64,000 nucleotides of DNA from Micromonospora echinospora (GTDB lineage Bacteria > Actinomycetota > Actinomycetes > Mycobacteriales > Micromonosporaceae). A program made the position numbers and the translations under genes. A model generated the notes under the pieces. The model saw nothing but the letters and a program-made list of their open reading frames with translations. It was not told the origin of the DNA and searched no databases. The stretch is taken from positions 620,001 through 684,000 of the forward strand of contig NZ_JACHJC010000001.1 in NCBI RefSeq assembly GCF_014203425.1, in the 5' to 3' direction. This document shows, one piece after another, positions 55,697 through 64,000 of the stretch. Numbering within the stretch: the stretch's first letter is position 1; every line of letters begins with the position of its first letter.

Positions 55697-56458
55697 GTGA
55701 GCGTGCTGCAACGCTTCGAGAAGCGTCTGGAAGGCCTGGTCGAGGGGGCCTTCGCCAAGGTCTTCAAAGGGGTGGTCCACCCCGTGGAGATCCTCAACGC
55801 CATGCAGCGGGAGGCCGAGGCGCACAAGGCGATCCTGGCCGGTGGGCGCACCCTTGTGCCCAACCGCTACGTGATCGATCTCTCGCCCTACGACCACAGT
55901 CGGCTGGCGCCCTACGCGGCCGCGCTGGCCCAGGAGCTGGCGCAGTCGCAGGCCGAGTTCATCGGCGAGCAGGCCTGGACGGTCTACGGCGACGTGATCG
56001 TCGAGGTCGAGCGCGGTGAGGGCCTGGACACCGGCATGTTCCGGGTCACCGCCGAGGTCTACACCGGCGGGGACGTCGCCCCGGTCTCCGCGCCCGGCGG
56101 CTACGACGCCGGCCCGGCGTACCCGGCGTACGACCAGGGTGGCGGCTACGGTCCTCCGCCCGGTCACGGCGGGGGCCGCAACGTCCGCCTGGTCTCCGGC
56201 GACGGCCGCACCTACCCCCTCCAGATGGGCTCGACCGTGATCGGCCGCGGCGACCAGGCCAACCTGCGCCTGCCCGACGTCGGCATCTCGCGGCGCCACG
56301 CCCGGCTGGACTTCGACGGCGGGCAGGTCGTGCTGACCGACCTGGGTTCCACGAACGGCACGATGGTCAACGGCCAGCGCGTCTCGGCGGTCGCCCTCAA
56401 CCCCGGCGACATGATCCAGCTCGGCACCACGACGCTGACCTTCCGCGTGGACGGCTGA
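55697..56458 (+). CDS. fhaA: FhaA: DUF3662 + FHA domain
   Basis: A 253-residue protein. The N-terminal DUF3662 domain (about 1-115; VLQRFEKRLEGLVEGAFAKVFKGVVHPVEILNAMQREAEAHK) precedes a Gly/Tyr/Pro-rich linker (GGYDAGPAYPAYDQGGGYGPP) and the FHA domain (about 161-253; VIGRGDQANLRLPDVGISRRHARL... DLGSTNGTMVNG). FhaA binds phosphothreonine on PknA/PknB-controlled partners such as the peptidoglycan flippase pseudokinase. M. tuberculosis FhaA has a longer linker. First of seven genes in the kinase operon. Confidence 0.95.
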   Translation: MSVLQRFEKRLEGLVEGAFAKVFKGVVHPVEILNAMQREAEAHKAILAGGRTLVPNRYVIDLSPYDHSRLAPYAAALAQELAQSQAEFIGEQAWTVYGDVIVEVERGEGLDTGMFRVTAEVYTGGDVAPVSAPGGYDAGPAYPAYDQGGGYGPPPGHGGGRNVRLVSGDGRTYPLQMGSTVIGRGDQANLRLPDVGISRRHARLDFDGGQVVLTDLGSTNGTMVNGQRVSAVALNPGDMIQLGTTTLTFRVDG

Positions 56459-56464
56459 TCCCCG

Positions 56465-56959
56465 TTGCCGGAGCTCGTCATCACCGTCGCCCGGTTCGGG
56501 TTCCTCATCCTGCTGTGGATCTTCGTGTTCACGGTCGTCGGTGTGATCCGCCGGGACCTCTTCGCGGGCGCCCGGTCGGGCCGCCTGGTGGCCGCGCCGC
56601 GGGGGATCGGCGCGTCGACCGGGCAGCCGGGGCAGCCGGGGAAGCCGGCGAAGGCCAAGCGCGGCCGGGCCGCCCGCCAGCTCGTGGTCACCGCCGGTCA
56701 GCTGGCCGGCACCCGAATCACGCTCGGGGATGCCCAGATCACCATCGGCCGGGCGGAGGACTCGACGCTGGTGATCACCGACGACTACGCCTCGGCGCGA
56801 CACGCCCGGCTGGTGCCCCGTGAGGGGCAGTGGTACGTCGAGGACCTCGGATCGACTAACGGCACGTATCTCGATCGCGCTAAGGTCACCGGACCAACCC
56901 CCGTCCCCCTCGGCGTGCCGATCCGGATCGGCCGCACTTCCCTCGAATTACGGCCATGA
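56465..56959 (+). CDS. fhaB: FhaB: membrane-anchored FHA protein
   Basis: A 164-residue protein starting at TTG. One membrane span at about 7-29 (TVARFGFLILLWIFVFTVVGVI), a basic linker, then an FHA domain (about 73-164; ITIGRAEDSTLVITDDYASARHARL... DLGSTNGTYLDRAK). The mycobacterial homologue (FipA) links phospho-signals to FtsZ/FtsQ. Overlaps pstP by ATGA (56956-56959). Confidence 0.95.
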   Translation: MPELVITVARFGFLILLWIFVFTVVGVIRRDLFAGARSGRLVAAPRGIGASTGQPGQPGKPAKAKRGRAARQLVVTAGQLAGTRITLGDAQITIGRAEDSTLVITDDYASARHARLVPREGQWYVEDLGSTNGTYLDRAKVTGPTPVPLGVPIRIGRTSLELRP

Positions 56960-58404
56960 CTCTGACCCTGCGCTACGCGGCCCACAGCGACCGCGGTCTG
57001 ATCCGAGACGGTAATCAGGATTCCGTCTACGCCGGACCGCGGCTGCTTGCCGTGGCCGACGGCATGGGCGGCATGGCCGCCGGTGACGTCGCCAGCAACA
57101 TCGTCATCGGTGCCATGGCGCCCCTCGACGAGGACGTCCCTGGTGACGCCCTGGTCGACGCGCTCCGCTCCGCCGTGGGCACCGCCAACCAGCAGCTCCG
57201 CGACACCGTGGACGCCAACCCGCAGCTGGAGGGGATGGGCACCACGCTCACCGCGACCCTCTTCTCCGGCAGCAAGCTCGGGATGGTCCACATCGGTGAC
57301 TCGCGGGCCTATCTCCTGCGCAACGGCGAGTTCGCGCAGATCACCAAGGACGACACGTACGTCCAGATGCTCGTCGACGAGGGCCGGATCAGCGCGGAGG
57401 AGGCGAGCAGTCACCCCCAGCGCTCGCTGCTCACCCGGGCGCTGGACGGCCGCGACATCGACCCGGAGTACAGCGTCCGGCAGGTGCTGCCCGGCGACCG
57501 CTACCTGATCTGCTCCGACGGGCTCTCCGGCGTGGTCAGCGCGGACACCATCGCCGACACCATGCGGGAGTACCCCGACCCGCAGCGGTGCGTGGAGCGC
57601 CTGGTGCAGCTCGCGCTGCGCGGCGGCGGCCCGGACAACATCACCGTGATCATCGCCGACGCCACCGACCAGGACATCGTCGAGGCGTCCCCGATCGTGG
57701 GCGGCGCCGCCGCCCGGGACCGCGGCATGGCGACCTCGGCCGACGACTCCACTCCGGCGGCCCGCGCCTCGGCGTTGTCCGCGCCCCGGCCACCCGTGCC
57801 CGAGGAGCCGGCGGACAGCCGCGACGACGAGCCCGAGGGCCGTCGCCGCCGGCCGCTGCGCACCGTCGCGATGGTGGTGGCGCTCGCGGTCATCGTCGGT
57901 GGCGGCATGTTCGGCGGCTGGACGTACACCCAGCGGCAGTACTACGTCGGCGCCACCGACGACGGCCAGCTCGCGGTCTTCCGCGGGGTGCCCGGCCAGG
58001 TCGCCGGGCTGGACCTGTCGAACGTGCACGAGCGCAGCGACGCCCGGCTCGACGACCTGACGCTGGCCGCCCAGGAGCGGGTGAAGCAGGGCATCCAGGC
58101 CCGCAACGAGCCGGATGCCGAGCGCCGGCTGACGGAGCTGACCAGCGACGACCCGGGCAATCCCAACCTCAAGCCGCTCTGCCCGCCCGACCCGTCGCCC
58201 GGCGTGACCAGCCCGACCCCGGTGGCCACGACCGACCCGCTGTCCCCGCCTCCCGGCGGCAGCCCGCTCCCGTCCACGCCGCCCGCGGGCGCGTCGACGC
58301 CCACCCCCGGCGCGTCGACGCCGGCGTTCACCACCACGCCCGACGCCGTTCCCTCCGACACCGTTCCGCCGGCCGACCCGGCGGGTTGCCGGTCGCCGCA
58401 GTGA
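56956..58404 (+). CDS. pstP: PstP: PP2C-type Ser/Thr phosphatase
   Basis: A 482-residue protein. Metal ligands Asp18/Asp22 (IRDGNQDS), D35-GMGG, D188 in SDGLSG and D227 in DNITV define an active PP2C domain (about 1-240). A linker, one span at about 302-322 (VAMVVALAVIVGGGMFGGWTY) and a Ser/Thr/Pro-rich extracellular tail with TTPDAVPSDTVPPA follow. It reverses PknA/PknB phosphorylation. The tail is longer and more Pro-rich than in M. tuberculosis PstP. Confidence 0.96.
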   Translation: MTLTLRYAAHSDRGLIRDGNQDSVYAGPRLLAVADGMGGMAAGDVASNIVIGAMAPLDEDVPGDALVDALRSAVGTANQQLRDTVDANPQLEGMGTTLTATLFSGSKLGMVHIGDSRAYLLRNGEFAQITKDDTYVQMLVDEGRISAEEASSHPQRSLLTRALDGRDIDPEYSVRQVLPGDRYLICSDGLSGVVSADTIADTMREYPDPQRCVERLVQLALRGGGPDNITVIIADATDQDIVEASPIVGGAAARDRGMATSADDSTPAARASALSAPRPPVPEEPADSRDDEPEGRRRRPLRTVAMVVALAVIVGGGMFGGWTYTQRQYYVGATDDGQLAVFRGVPGQVAGLDLSNVHERSDARLDDLTLAAQERVKQGIQARNEPDAERRLTELTSDDPGNPNLKPLCPPDPSPGVTSPTPVATTDPLSPPPGGSPLPSTPPAGASTPTPGASTPAFTTTPDAVPSDTVPPADPAGCRSPQ

Positions 58405-58432
58405 GTGTCGGCTCGATCCCGAGGACGTATCC

Positions 58433-59920
58433 GTGACCGCAGCCGCCGTACCGGCCGCCTCGCCCGCTTCGACGGGCGAGCAGTCCGGCGTACGCCTGGC
58501 CCGGTCCCGGCGTAACGCCGAGCTGTCCCTGCTCCTGCTCGCCATGGTGCTCGTGGCGGCGTACGCGGCGATGGTCGAGGCGAAGGCGCTGGACACGATC
58601 ACGAACGACTTCTGGATTCCGGCCGCCGCGCTGGGGCTGGTCTTCCTCGGCCTGCACCTGGTGATCCGCTGGCTGGCGCCGTACGCCGACCCGGCGCTGC
58701 TGCCGGCGGTGGCCCTGCTCAACGGCATCGGCGTGGGCTTCCTGCGCCGGTACGACCTGGCCAAGGCCGCGCCCGCGGAGCGGGAGGACCTGGCCATCTT
58801 CGCCGGCACCGGTGGCCGGCAGCTCGCCTGGACGCTGGCCGCCGTGGTGCTGGCAGCCGGGCTGCTGGCGATCCTGCGCGACCACCGCTCGTTGTCCCGG
58901 TACGCGTACACGCTGGGCCTGGCCGGCATCGTGCTGGTGATGATCCCGGCGGTGCTGCCCAGCCGTTTCTCCGAGATCAACGGCGCCAAGCTGTGGATCA
59001 AGTTCGGCGGGTTCTCCATCCAGCCGGGCGAGTTCGCCAAGCTGGCCCTGCTCACGTTCTTCGCCTACTACCTGGTGCGCAAGCGCGAGGTGCTGTCGCT
59101 CGCCAGCCGGCGGGTGCTCGGCATCGACTTCCCGCGCGGGCGCGACCTCGGCCCGGTGCTGGTGGTCTGGCTGGTCAGCCTCCTGGTCCTGATCTTCGAG
59201 AAGGACCTGGGCACCTCGCTGCTCTACTTCGGCATGTTCGTGGTGACGCTCTACATCGCCACCGAGCGGGTCAGCTGGCTGCTCATCGGCCTGATCCTGT
59301 TCTTCGGCGGCGCCTACCTGGCGTACGTGCTGGGCAGCACCGTGGGCGGCCCGTTCGCCAACTTCTACGACCGGGCGGAGATCTGGCTCGACCCGTTCGC
59401 CGAGCCGTACGACCGGGGTTACCAGTTGGTGCAGGGTCTGCTCACGCTCGGCACCGGCGGCCTGTTCGGGGCCGGTCCGGGTGGCGGCCAGCCGACGCTG
59501 CTGCCCGAGGTGCAGACCGACTTCATCTTCGCCGGCATCGGTGAGGAGATCGGCCTGTTCGGTCTCTCCGCGTTGCTGGTGATCTACCTGCTGATCGTGG
59601 AGCGGGGCCTGCGTGCCGCGCTGGCGGTGCGGGACTCGTTCGGCAAGCTGCTCGCCGGTGGCCTGGCGTTCACGCTGGGCCTCCAGGTGTTCGTCATCGT
59701 CGGCGGCATCAGCAAGCTCATCCCGCTGACCGGCCAGACCACCCCGTTCCTGTCCGCCGGCGGCTCCTCGCTGATGGCGAACTGGCTGCTGATCGCGGTG
59801 CTGCTGCGGGTCTCCGACGGCGCCCGCCGCCCGGTGACCGGTGGTGGTCCGGCGGCGCGGCCTTCCGGTGGCCCGCCCGAGCAGTTGCACGGTGCCCCGA
59901 CGGAGGTGATCCGACCGTGA
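58433..59920 (+). CDS. rodA: RodA/FtsW-type SEDS glycan polymerase
   Basis: A 495-residue integral membrane protein with about ten to twelve spans. The SEDS core is seen in INGAKLWIKFGGFSIQPGEFAKLALLTFFAYYL, GLFGAGPGGGQPTLLPEVQTDFIFAGIGEEIGLFG (conserved EE-G-L) and the end FLSAGGSSLMANWLLIAVLLRVSDGARRP. It polymerises lipid II into glycan strands and works with the PBP encoded next. GTG 58433; its stop overlaps pbpA by GTGA (59917-59920). Confidence 0.96.
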   Translation: MTAAAVPAASPASTGEQSGVRLARSRRNAELSLLLLAMVLVAAYAAMVEAKALDTITNDFWIPAAALGLVFLGLHLVIRWLAPYADPALLPAVALLNGIGVGFLRRYDLAKAAPAEREDLAIFAGTGGRQLAWTLAAVVLAAGLLAILRDHRSLSRYAYTLGLAGIVLVMIPAVLPSRFSEINGAKLWIKFGGFSIQPGEFAKLALLTFFAYYLVRKREVLSLASRRVLGIDFPRGRDLGPVLVVWLVSLLVLIFEKDLGTSLLYFGMFVVTLYIATERVSWLLIGLILFFGGAYLAYVLGSTVGGPFANFYDRAEIWLDPFAEPYDRGYQLVQGLLTLGTGGLFGAGPGGGQPTLLPEVQTDFIFAGIGEEIGLFGLSALLVIYLLIVERGLRAALAVRDSFGKLLAGGLAFTLGLQVFVIVGGISKLIPLTGQTTPFLSAGGSSLMANWLLIAVLLRVSDGARRPVTGGGPAARPSGGPPEQLHGAPTEVIRP

Positions 59921-61425
59921 ACGCCCCTCTGCGCCGCGTCGGCGTGGTCGTGATGGTCCTGTTCGGGCTCCTCTTCGCGAACCTGAACTGGATCCAGGCA
60001 TACAAGGCCGACGAGTACCGCAACAGTGACTACAACGGCCGGGTCCAGGTCGCCGAGTACGACCGCAAGCGCGGCAACATCGAGGTCGGCGGCACCGCGT
60101 ACGCGCTCAGCAAGGAGACCGGCGGTGAGCTGAAGTACCAGCGCACCTACCCGGGCGGCGAGACGTACGCGCACGTGCTCGGCTGGAAGCCGGTCAACGG
60201 CAGCGCGAGCGGTATCGAGCGGGTGGAGAACGACTTCCTCGCCGGCACCAGTGACGCGCTCATCGCCAACCGGATCAAGGACATGTTCACCGGTGACGAG
60301 ACCGGTGGCGGGAACGTGGTGCTGACGCTGTCGAAGCGGGCCCAGGAGACGGCGTACAAGCAGCTGAACGACAACCAGGTCGGCGCGACGAAGGGCGCGG
60401 CGATCGCTATCGACCCGCGTACCGGCGCGGTGCAGGCGCTGGTCTCCATGCCGAGCTTCGACCCGAATCCGCTGGCCAGCCACAACAGCACAGAGGCGGA
60501 CCGCGCGTACAACACGCTGGAGAAGGACAAGGACCGGCCGCTGGCGAACCGGGCGCTGTCCGAGACGCTGCCGCCCGGCTCCACCTTCAAGATCATCATG
60601 GCGGCTGCCGCGCTGGAGAACGGCGTCGGCCAGCAGACCCGCATCCCCGCCGGCTCCAGCTACACCGCGCCCGGCGCCGGGCAGCCGATCCGCAACGCCG
60701 CGCCGTCGATCTGCCCCGAGTCGCAGGTGACGCTGCGGGAGGCGGTCACCGAGTCCTGCAACACCGGCTTCGCCCAGCTCGGCGTGCGGCTCGGCGCGGA
60801 CAAGGTCAAGGAGAAGGCCAAGCAGTTCGGCTTCGAGCAGGACGACCTCACAGTCGGCCAGCTCGGCGAGGGTGGCCTGCCGGTGGCGGCCAGCCGCACC
60901 GGCGACATGCAGAACCCGGACGGCAGCACCGACCCGGCCGCGCTCGCCCAGTCGTCGATCGGCCAGAACAACGTGCGGATGACGCCGTTGCAGGGCGCGA
61001 TGATCGCCGCCGCGGTGGCGAACAAGGACGGCAAGCAGATGCGTCCGTACCTGGTCAAGCAGTTGCTCGGACCGGACCGCACCACCGTCTACGACCCCGC
61101 CCAGCCGCGCGAGCTGCGCCGCCCGATCAGCGGTCAGGTCGCCGCCGACCTGCGCGACATGATGCAGAACGTGGTGAAGGAGGGCACCGGCCGCCGGGCC
61201 GCCATCGACGGCTACCTGGTCGGCGGCAAGACCGGTACCGCGCAGTCCGGCCCGAACACCCCGGACCACGGCTGGTTCATCGGCTTCGCCCTGGACAAGG
61301 ACGGCACGCCACTGTCCGCCGTCTGCGTCGAGCTGGAGCAGGCGGGCAACGGCGGCAGCGCCGAGGCGGCCCGCATCGCCGGCCGGATCATGGCGGCGGC
61401 CATCGCGGACTCCGGGAGGCGCTGA
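59917..61425 (+). CDS. pbpA: PbpA: class B penicillin-binding protein
   Basis: A 502-residue transpeptidase. One N-terminal span (about 7-27), a dimerisation/pedestal region, then the transpeptidase domain with S222-T-F-K225 (SxxK), S280-C-N282 (SxN) and K438-T-G (KTG). The end carries GTPLSAVCVELEQAGNGGSAEAARIAG. With RodA it forms the elongation/division synthase. GTG start in the RodA overlap. No PASTA domain. Confidence 0.96.
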   Translation: MNAPLRRVGVVVMVLFGLLFANLNWIQAYKADEYRNSDYNGRVQVAEYDRKRGNIEVGGTAYALSKETGGELKYQRTYPGGETYAHVLGWKPVNGSASGIERVENDFLAGTSDALIANRIKDMFTGDETGGGNVVLTLSKRAQETAYKQLNDNQVGATKGAAIAIDPRTGAVQALVSMPSFDPNPLASHNSTEADRAYNTLEKDKDRPLANRALSETLPPGSTFKIIMAAAALENGVGQQTRIPAGSSYTAPGAGQPIRNAAPSICPESQVTLREAVTESCNTGFAQLGVRLGADKVKEKAKQFGFEQDDLTVGQLGEGGLPVAASRTGDMQNPDGSTDPAALAQSSIGQNNVRMTPLQGAMIAAAVANKDGKQMRPYLVKQLLGPDRTTVYDPAQPRELRRPISGQVAADLRDMMQNVVKEGTGRRAAIDGYLVGGKTGTAQSGPNTPDHGWFIGFALDKDGTPLSAVCVELEQAGNGGSAEAARIAGRIMAAAIADSGRR

Positions 61426-61426
61426 C

Positions 61427-62824
61427 GTGCTGAGCCCGGGGGTGAAGCTCGGCAACCGCTACCGCCTCGACGAGCGGATCGCCAGCGGTGGCATGGGCGA
61501 CGTGTGGCGCGGCACCGACCAGGTGCTGGGCCGTACCGTCGCGGTCAAGAGCCTGCTCCCCGCGCTGCTGGACGAGCCGGGCTTCGCCGAGCGGTTCCGG
61601 GGCGAGGCGCGGACCATGGCGACCATCAACCACCCGGGCGTGGTCGACGTCTACGACTTCGGCAGCGACCAGCACATCGCGTTCCTGGTGATGGAGTACG
61701 TCGAGGGCGACGCGCTCTCCGCCACGCTCAGCCGGGTCGGCCGGCTGACCCCGGCGCGGACCATGGCGCTGCTGGCCCAGGCCGCCGACGCGTTGCACGC
61801 GGCGCACGAGAAGGGCATCGTGCACCGCGACGTGAAGCCCGGCAACCTGCTGGTCCGGCCGAACGGCACGCTCGTGCTCACCGACTTCGGCATCGCCCGC
61901 TCCGAGCTGGTCGGTCAGCTCACCGCCGCCGGCTCGGTGCTCGGCACCGCCTCGTACATCTCGCCCGAGCAGGCCACCGGCGCGGTGGCCACGCCCGCCT
62001 CGGACGTCTACGCGCTCGGCGTGGTCGCGTACCAGTGCCTCGCGGGCCGGCGCCCCTTCGAGGGGGACAACCCGCTCGAAATCGCCATGAAGCACGTACG
62101 GGAGACGCCCCGGGCGCTTCCGGCCGACATCCCGCCGCCGGTCCGGGCCATCGTGGAGCGGGCCATGGCGAAGGACCCGGCCACCCGCTGGCCCAGCGCC
62201 GCCGCGCTGGCGAGCATCGCCCGGCAGGCCAAGCTCGCGCTCTCCCAGGCGGCCCGTGCCGGTCGGCCCATCTCGGCCGCTCCGGCCTCACCGGCCGCAC
62301 CCGTCGCACGCGCGCAGGTGCCGACCGCTCCCCGTCCGCAGCCACCGGCCGCCGCCGCGCATCCGCAGCCCCGGCCGCCGGTCTCCCCGGCCCGTCAGCC
62401 CGTCTCGCCGGCCCGTCCGCCGGTGACGCCGCGCCCGGCCGTGATCGCCCACCCGGCCCCGATGCCCCGCCCGCCGGTGGCGCCGCGTGGCGCGGCCCCC
62501 GTACCGCCGCGGCCAGTGCCCCAGCACAACCCCATGCCGTACGCCCGCCCGGCCGCCCCGCCGCCACCCCGGCGCTCCCGATCCGGGCTCTGGACGACGG
62601 CGATCGTGGTGGCCGTACTGGTCATCCTCTGCTCGGGCGTGATTTCGTTCCTGTACCGGAAATACGGTGCTACCGCATCCGCTCCGGCGAGTGTGAGCGT
62701 GACCTCCGGCGCGGTGCGGCCGCACGGAGGCGACTATCCGGTCCGCACGTCGTACCGTCGTGAGGTACGCCTCCTGCCGGCCGGCGGCGGTACGACGACG
62801 AGCGAAGGACGAGACACGCGATGA
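61427..62824 (+). CDS. pknA: PknA: Ser/Thr protein kinase
   Basis: A 465-residue kinase. Gly loop SGGMGDV at about 20-26, Lys41 (VAVKS), HRDVKPGN with Asp135, D153FG, and SYISPEQ at the activation segment end. After about 280 a long Pro/Ala-rich linker (about 282-385) leads to a membrane span at 387-410 and a short exported tail, as in other PknA. GTG 61427 is 1 bp after the pbpA stop. Stop overlaps pknB by ATGA. Confidence 0.96.
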   Translation: MLSPGVKLGNRYRLDERIASGGMGDVWRGTDQVLGRTVAVKSLLPALLDEPGFAERFRGEARTMATINHPGVVDVYDFGSDQHIAFLVMEYVEGDALSATLSRVGRLTPARTMALLAQAADALHAAHEKGIVHRDVKPGNLLVRPNGTLVLTDFGIARSELVGQLTAAGSVLGTASYISPEQATGAVATPASDVYALGVVAYQCLAGRRPFEGDNPLEIAMKHVRETPRALPADIPPPVRAIVERAMAKDPATRWPSAAALASIARQAKLALSQAARAGRPISAAPASPAAPVARAQVPTAPRPQPPAAAAHPQPRPPVSPARQPVSPARPPVTPRPAVIAHPAPMPRPPVAPRGAAPVPPRPVPQHNPMPYARPAAPPPPRRSRSGLWTTAIVVAVLVILCSGVISFLYRKYGATASAPASVSVTSGAVRPHGGDYPVRTSYRREVRLLPAGGGTTTSEGRDTR

Positions 62825-64000
62825 CAGCGCAGGCCCGCCTGCTCGGTGGCAGGTATCAGGTCGGCGAGCTGCTGGGCTACGGCGGCATGGCCGAGGTGCA
62901 CCGCGGCCGCGACCTCCGGCTCGGGCGGGATGTCGCGATCAAGATGCTCCGTACCGATCTGGCCCGGGATGCGACCTTCCAGATGCGGTTCCGCCGCGAG
63001 GCGCAGAACGCCGCCTCGCTGAACCACCCGGCCATCGTCGCCGTCTACGACACCGGTGAGGAAACCGCCCCGACGGGCGAGACCCTGCCATTCATCGTGA
63101 TGGAGTTCGTCAACGGCCGCACGCTCAAGGAGGTCCTCGGCGTCGAGGGGCGGCTCCAGCCGCGCCGGGCGCTGGAGATCTGCGCCGACATGTGCGCGGC
63201 GCTGGAGTTCAGCCACCGGCACGGGATCATCCACCGGGACATCAAGCCCGGCAACGTGATGCTCACCCAGACCGGCCAGGTCAAGGTGATGGACTTCGGC
63301 ATCGCCCGGGCGCTGGCCAGCGGCGCCACCACGATGACGCAGACCAGCGCGGTCATCGGCACCGCGCAGTACCTCTCCCCGGAGCAGGCGCGCGGAGAGG
63401 CGGTAGACGCCCGCTCCGACGTCTACGCGGCCGGCTGCGTGCTGTTCGAGCTGCTCTGCGGCCACCCGCCGTTCGTCGGCGACAGCCCGGTCAGCGTCGC
63501 GTACCAGCACGTGCGGGAGCAGCCGCCGACGCCCAGCACGATCAACCCGGACGTCAACCCGGCTGTCGACGCCATCGTGCTCAAGGCGCTGTCGAAGAAC
63601 CCGCTCAACCGCTACCAGAGCGCCGGTGAGATGCGGGCGGACCTGCTCCGCGCCGCCGCCGGCCGGCCGGTGCTCGCCACCCCGGTGATGCCGGCCGAGG
63701 AGACCATGCCGATGGGCGCCGCCGCGGGCGGCGGTTACCACCAGGCGCAGCAGACCCAGATGATGGGCCCGCAGACCCGCTCGCAGCCGGCGGCGCGCGT
63801 CGGCGACCCGGGCAAGCGCAAGAGCTCGTCCTGGGTCATCGCGGCGTTCGCCGCGCTCGGCGTGCTCGCGGTGATCGCGCTGGGCACCGCGCTCTGGCTC
63901 AACCAGGCCGGCAACGAGAAGGTGTCGGTGCCGCAGCTGGTAGGCCGTTCGCAGGCCGACGCGCAGGCAGCGCTGACCCAGGCCGGGCTGCGGTTCGTCC
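62821..64000 (+). CDS. pknB: PknB: Ser/Thr kinase with PASTA domains (partial)
   Basis: At least 393 residues, cut off by the window end. The kinase domain has Lys41 (VAIKM), HRDIKPGN with Asp140, D158FG, and activation loop TTMTQTSAVIGTAQYLSPEQ, whose TQT matches the autophosphorylated pair T171/T173 of M. tuberculosis PknB. A span covers about 333-357 (SSWVIAAFAALGVLAVIALGTALWL). The first PASTA domain starts SVPQLVGRSQADAQAALTQAGLRFV. It senses peptidoglycan and phosphorylates division and growth proteins. Confidence 0.97.
   Translation, partial: MTAQARLLGGRYQVGELLGYGGMAEVHRGRDLRLGRDVAIKMLRTDLARDATFQMRFRREAQNAASLNHPAIVAVYDTGEETAPTGETLPFIVMEFVNGRTLKEVLGVEGRLQPRRALEICADMCAALEFSHRHGIIHRDIKPGNVMLTQTGQVKVMDFGIARALASGATTMTQTSAVIGTAQYLSPEQARGEAVDARSDVYAAGCVLFELLCGHPPFVGDSPVSVAYQHVREQPPTPSTINPDVNPAVDAIVLKALSKNPLNRYQSAGEMRADLLRAAAGRPVLATPVMPAEETMPMGAAAGGGYHQAQQTQMMGPQTRSQPAARVGDPGKRKSSSWVIAAFAALGVLAVIALGTALWLNQAGNEKVSVPQLVGRSQADAQAALTQAGLRFV

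Overview
The window is very GC-rich, uses GTG and TTG starts freely, packs genes into short operons with 4-bp ATGA/GTGA overlaps, and carries families typical of filamentous actinobacteria: SigE-type ECF sigma factors, Scr1/DUF5753 + DUF397 pairs, an FHA/PstP/RodA/PbpA/PknA/PknB operon, and a GCS2-type glutamate-cysteine ligase. It looks like a chromosomal segment of a Micromonosporaceae member (Micromonospora or a close relative). That genus call rests on gene style and synteny, not on a search. No insertion sequence, prophage, CRISPR array or integrase was seen. The Ser/Thr-kinase operon and a 15/16-match parS site both suggest the replication-origin half of the chromosome.

Region by region. 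1-3.5 kb: end of an ArsR-like regulator coupled to a glyoxalase-fold protein, a PH/SHOCT membrane protein, a dienelactone hydrolase facing its own ArsR-type regulator, and Sua5/TsaC. 3.5-11.4 kb: a giant CtpI-like P-type ATPase, an MFS exporter behind a MerR-type promoter, an NmrA-like reductase, a small membrane protein and a YbaK editing protein. 11.46 kb: candidate parS. 11.5-16.5 kb: DsbA/FrnE, SufE, CBS protein, ProS, a VOC protein and two tandem Imm5-like paralogues. 16.6-28.5 kb: two sigma-factor/beta-propeller modules flank a secreted metalloprotease/PQQ-propeller pair, an SGNH esterase, an amidohydrolase-like stub, a DNRLRE/Ig-like secreted protein and a CysA/SseA rhodanese; then a TetR/FAD-monooxygenase divergon. 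29.8-34.5 kb: an HSP90 paralogue translationally coupled to a 947-residue TPR protein. 34.5-40.5 kb: a leucine/acyl-CoA catabolic locus (TetR, biotin carboxylase, HMG-CoA lyase, carboxyltransferase, acyl-CoA dehydrogenase) with two matching operator-like palindromes. 40.6-46.3 kb: STAND regulator, MarR/YceI divergon, glutamate-cysteine ligase. 46.4-52.7 kb: membrane protein, two PASTA proteins outside kinases, Scr1-like regulator and DUF397 protein, several lineage-restricted hypotheticals. 53.4-55.3 kb: epimerase plus TagA-type glycosyltransferase. 55.4-64 kb: tRNA-Leu(CAG) and the fhaA-fhaB-pstP-rodA-pbpA-pknA-pknB operon, with pknB cut by the window edge.

How they fit together. The last 8 kb is the growth and division signalling operon: PknA/PknB phosphorylate, PstP dephosphorylates, the FHA proteins read phosphothreonine, and RodA/PbpA polymerise and cross-link peptidoglycan. 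The two free PASTA proteins at 48-49.6 kb may feed into the same wall-sensing network. The catabolic locus degrades branched-chain acyl-CoA to acetyl-CoA and acetoacetate, but its biotin carrier is missing here. The least explained and most interesting parts are the HSP90-TPR pair, the tandem Imm5-like genes, the DUF5753/DUF397 neighbourhood with a possible micropeptide, the free PASTA protein with repeated ATRAMP motifs, and a family of dispersed palindromic intergenic elements.
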